This document shows positions 5,903-8,298 of a stretch of 8,298 nucleotides of DNA, piece after piece. How positions within the stretch are numbered: the stretch's first letter is position 1; the number at the start of each line of letters is the position of its first letter. This DNA comes from Phycisphaerales bacterium (GTDB lineage Bacteria; Planctomycetota; Phycisphaerae; Sedimentisphaerales; Anaerohalosphaeraceae), in the NCBI GenBank assembly GCA_003152975.1, contig PMBP01000308.1, positions 3,235 to 11,532 of the forward strand, written 5' to 3'. The translations under genes were made by a program, and so were the position numbers. The notes under the pieces are model-generated. The model was given only the letters and a program-made list of their open reading frames with translations. It searched no databases and was not told the origin of the DNA.

Positions 5903-6718
5903 TTATTGTTCTTCGGTCATCAGTTCGTTGAGCCGCGACAGGGCCGATCGCTGGATCTGGCGGACGCGTTCGCGGGTCAGGCCGAGCTTTTCGCCGATTT
6001 CCTTGAGCGTGAGGGACTCGCGGCCCTGGAGGCCGAACCGCAGGATCAGGACCTCGGCTTCGCGGGCGTCGATCTGCTGGAGCATGCCGATGGCCTTGAC
6101 GAGTTCCTCGCCGGAGCCGAGTTCCTCTTCGGGCATCTCGCAGCGTTCGTCCTCGATGGAGTCGTTGAGGCCGGCGTTGTCGTCGAACGAGTCGCCCTGG
6201 AAGCCGGCGTTGACGACCTCGACGACATTGGCGATGGCCTGGGCCTTGCGAACGGGGACTTTCATGGCCTTGGCCATCTCCTCGACGGTCGGCACGCGGC
6301 CCAGCCGCGATTCGAGATCGGCGGAGGTATAACGCCACTGGTTGATCAGCTCGACCATATAGGTCGGGATATGGATCGGTTGAGCGTTGGAAAGGATCGA
6401 TCGCTTGATGCTCTGCTTGATCCACCAGGCCGCGTAGGTGCTGAAGCGAACGCCGTGGTCGGAGTCGAAGGAATCGACGGCGCGGAGCAGGCCAAGGTTG
6501 CCCTCTTCGATCAGATCGCCGAGGGTCATGCCGCGACCGGAGAATCGCTTGGCGATGTTGACCACCAGCCGCAAGTTGGAGCTGACCAGGTGCTCGCGGG
6601 CGGCGGGGTCCTGGTCATCCTGGATCCGGCGGGCGAGGTCCTTTTCCTCTTCCCACGACAGGAGCTTGGACTCGTCGATTTCTTTGAGGTATTCCTTGAT
6701 TGTCGCATCAAACGCCAT
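5903..6718 (-). CDS. RNA polymerase sigma factor, RpoD/SigA family (short, no region 1.1)
   Basis: Sigma-70 family factors direct RNA polymerase to promoters. The 271-residue product contains region 1.2 (about 7-33, IKEYLKEID), region 2 (about 41-108, with NLRLVVNIAKRF, DLIEEGNLGLLRAV and RFSTYAAWWIKQSIKRSI), region 3 (about 118-200) and region 4 (about 218-267, ending in the helix-turn-helix with LTRERVRQIQ). The long acidic region 1.1 of primary sigma factors is absent. In region 2.4 the Gln of the -10-reading pair is kept (Gln102), but the Thr of E. coli RpoD (T440) is Lys105. In region 4.2 Arg249 and Glu250 match the -35-reading residues of RpoD. It therefore looks like a group 2 or RpoS-like factor, or a compact primary factor; I cannot tell which. 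The start has an AGGAG site six bases upstream (6729-6725). It lies downstream of rpsA, beyond a terminator. Confidence 0.93.
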   Translation of the reverse strand: MAFDATIKEYLKEIDESKLLSWEEEKDLARRIQDDQDPAAREHLVSSNLRLVVNIAKRFSGRGMTLGDLIEEGNLGLLRAVDSFDSDHGVRFSTYAAWWIKQSIKRSILSNAQPIHIPTYMVELINQWRYTSADLESRLGRVPTVEEMAKAMKVPVRKAQAIANVVEVVNAGFQGDSFDDNAGLNDSIEDERCEMPEEELGSGEELVKAIGMLQQIDAREAEVLILRFGLQGRESLTLKEIGEKLGLTRERVRQIQRSALSRLNELMTEEQ

Positions 6719-6866
6719 AAAGTTCTCCTGCTCAGACGAGCGGATTACCGATCTGACTATTTACATTGATTTTATTGGCCCTGGCTTTGTTTTGCCAGAC
6801 TCAATCCTGAATTTCTATCGGCGATTTTTGGGGATAAGCTTAACCTGTAAAGGAATTCAAGACCCA

Positions 6867-6902
6867 TAAAAAAGGGCGGCTCCCATTTTGGGGAACCGCC
6901 CT
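6867..6902 (-). terminator. Intrinsic terminator after rpsA
   Basis: On the - strand, AGGGCGGTTCCC (6902-6891) pairs with GGGAGCCGCCCT (6884-6873) around a six-base loop. This is an uninterrupted 12-pair stem with one G-U wobble, followed directly by a T tract (6872-6868). It lies 29 bases after the rpsA stop and is the clearest terminator in the window. It has no T run on the other side, so it acts on - strand transcription only and separates rpsA from the sigma gene. Confidence 0.9.
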
Positions 6903-6931
6903 GGAATTGCTGTCAACCGCAAGGAGCCGCT

Positions 6932-8298
6932 TTAGCTTTTCTGCTCCTGGTTGGCGATGGGGTTGGGAACATAGGTCGGCATCGGCATGAGGGTGCCGTC
7001 GAGGCCGCCACGACGGGGCGACGGATCCCGGGGCCGCTCGATATGAGCATGGCCCTCTTCTACCTTCTTTTGGTGGTCTTCGGCGGCCCACTGGACGCGA
7101 CGGAGACTGAGGCCGATTTTGCGGGATTCGGTATCCACGCGGAGGATCTTGACTTCCAGATCCTGTCCGACATTGACGATATCCTGCGGGGACTCGATCT
7201 TATGGTCGGCCAGTTCGGAGATGTGCAGCAGGCCTTCCAGTTCGGACTCCAGTTCGACGAAGACGCCGAAGTTGGTCAGCTTGGTGACCTTGCCGCGGAC
7301 GATCTGGCCGGGGATGTACTTTTCGGGGATGGCCCGCAGCCACGGATCCTCGCTGAGCTGCTTGACGCCGAGCGAGACGCGATGCTTGTCCTGATCGACT
7401 TCGAGGACGACGCACTTGACTTCCTGGCCCTTTTGCAGAATCTCGCCGGGGTGGTTGTACTTCTTGGTCCAGCTCAGGTCGGAGATGTGAACCAGGCCGT
7501 CGATGCCGGGCTCGATCTCGACGAACGCCCCGTAGTTGGTCAAACTGGTGGCCTTGGCGGTGACGACGGTTCCCGGAGGATACTTCTGCGAGGCGACGGT
7601 CCACGGGTTGGCCTCGAGCTGCTTGATGCCGAGCGAGATTTCCTGTTTTTCCTTGTTAATGTCCAGGACCATGATCTCGATCTCGTCGCCGACATTGAGA
7701 ATGTCGCCGGGGTGGCCGATCCGTCGGGTCCAGCTCATCTCGCTGATGTGGACCAGGCCTTCGATGCCTTCCACGAGGCGGACGAACGCGCCGTAATTCA
7801 TGATGTTGACGACCGTTCCCTTGGCCTTGGAGCCGACGGGGAATTTGGATTCGACCTGCTCCCACGGGCTGGGCTGCTTTTGCTTGAGGCCCAGTGAGAT
7901 TTTTTCGTTGATGCGATCGACGCCGATGACCATGCATTCGATGTCCTGGTCGAGCTGAACGAGTTCCGACGGGTGGGAAATGCGGCCCCAGCTCAGATCG
8001 GAGATGTGCAGCAGGCCGTCGAGACCGCCCAGATCGACGAACACGCCGAAATCGGCTATGTTCTTGACGACGCCCTTGCGGATCTGGCCGACCTCGATCT
8101 CGCGGAGGAGCCGTTCCTTGCTGGCCTGGCGTTCTTCCTCGATGATCTTGCGGCGGGAGACGACGATGTTGTGGTTTTCAGTGTCGATCTTGAGGATCTT
8201 GCTTTCGATGTCCTGGCCGATGAAGCGGCTGATGTCGCCGGGCTTGCGGATATCGACCTGGGAGGCGGGCAGAAAGACCGGCACGCCGATATCGACCA
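6932..8298 (-). CDS. rpsA: 30S ribosomal protein S1 (5' end outside window)
   Basis: S1 is the RNA-binding protein of the small ribosomal subunit that helps load mRNAs, especially those with weak or no Shine-Dalgarno sequence. The frame is open to the window edge; 454 residues are visible, beginning VDIGVPVFLPASQVDIR inside the domain equivalent to E. coli domain 2. Four complete S1 (OB-fold) domains follow, roughly residues 70-139, 155-226, 241-312 and 329-399. Each has the pattern G-x-V-x-x-F/Y-G-x-F-V...GLxHIS and ends near SLGxKQ or SLRR. By alignment with E. coli they match domains 3-6. The GTG at 8284 lies within domain 2 and is not the start. A 55-residue tail rich in charged residues and proline ends in EQKS. 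Most planctomycete-type genes in this window lack or vary the Shine-Dalgarno, which fits a role for S1, but that link is inference. Confidence 0.96.
   Translation of the reverse strand, partial: VDIGVPVFLPASQVDIRKPGDISRFIGQDIESKILKIDTENHNIVVSRRKIIEEERQASKERLLREIEVGQIRKGVVKNIADFGVFVDLGGLDGLLHISDLSWGRISHPSELVQLDQDIECMVIGVDRINEKISLGLKQKQPSPWEQVESKFPVGSKAKGTVVNIMNYGAFVRLVEGIEGLVHISEMSWTRRIGHPGDILNVGDEIEIMVLDINKEKQEISLGIKQLEANPWTVASQKYPPGTVVTAKATSLTNYGAFVEIEPGIDGLVHISDLSWTKKYNHPGEILQKGQEVKCVVLEVDQDKHRVSLGVKQLSEDPWLRAIPEKYIPGQIVRGKVTKLTNFGVFVELESELEGLLHISELADHKIESPQDIVNVGQDLEVKILRVDTESRKIGLSLRRVQWAAEDHQKKVEEGHAHIERPRDPSPRRGGLDGTLMPMPTYVPNPIANQEQKS

Noticed and set aside
5906..6769. Long + strand open frame (287 residues) opposite the sigma factor gene
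   Set aside because: It is a mirror of the codon pattern of the sigma gene, with acidic, Leu/Gly-rich low-information sequence and no motif.
6781..6798. Small hairpin CTGGC ... GCCAG in the leader of the sigma gene as a possible attenuator
   Set aside because: It is only a five-pair stem with an eight-base loop and no T run, too weak to call.
7043..7897. Long + strand open frame (284 residues) opposite rpsA
   Set aside because: It is antisense to the S1 repeats; its own internal repetition simply mirrors the S1 domain repeats.

Overview
The window is an ordinary-looking, GC-rich bacterial chromosome segment carrying eight protein-coding genes, two of them cut by the window edges. The best guess for the host is a member of the Planctomycetota (or a close relative), possibly Phycisphaerae-like. 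This is inferred from three things: a rhomboid protease with a short Cys-pair (zinc-ribbon-like) C-terminus of a type common in that phylum, a bacterial pyruvoyl-dependent arginine decarboxylase paired with an agmatinase, and a short RpoD/RpoS-like sigma factor. No marker here is diagnostic.

Layout, left half. On the + strand, 1-1254 is the 3' part of mfd (transcription-repair coupling factor). After a 123-bp gap holding a plausible sigma-70 promoter, 1378-2442 encodes the rhomboid protease. It converges on a - strand two-gene operon with only 16 bp between the stop codons. In that operon, pyruvoyl-dependent arginine decarboxylase (3867-3316) and the agmatinase-family gene speB (3316-2459) share a TAATG stop/start junction. 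Together they would convert arginine to agmatine and then to putrescine and urea. A promoter-like sequence lies upstream of the pair.

Layout, right half, all on the - strand. In transcription order these are rpsA (ribosomal protein S1, 5' end beyond the window), a strong intrinsic terminator, an RpoD/SigA-family sigma factor, a 164-bp spacer beyond the sigma stop that holds an inverted pair of 7-bp-period A/T-rich repeats, apt (adenine phosphoribosyltransferase), a 33-bp almost pure A/T gap, and aroB (3-dehydroquinate synthase). A probable terminator follows aroB. Apart from apt-aroB, which are close enough to be co-transcribed, these genes look like housekeeping genes brought together rather than one pathway.

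I found no tRNA, rRNA, CRISPR array, transposase, toxin-antitoxin module or defence system, and no gap longer than about 215 bp between genes. The most unusual structure is the inverted heptad repeat between the sigma gene and apt. I see no convincing evidence of a previously undescribed multi-gene system.
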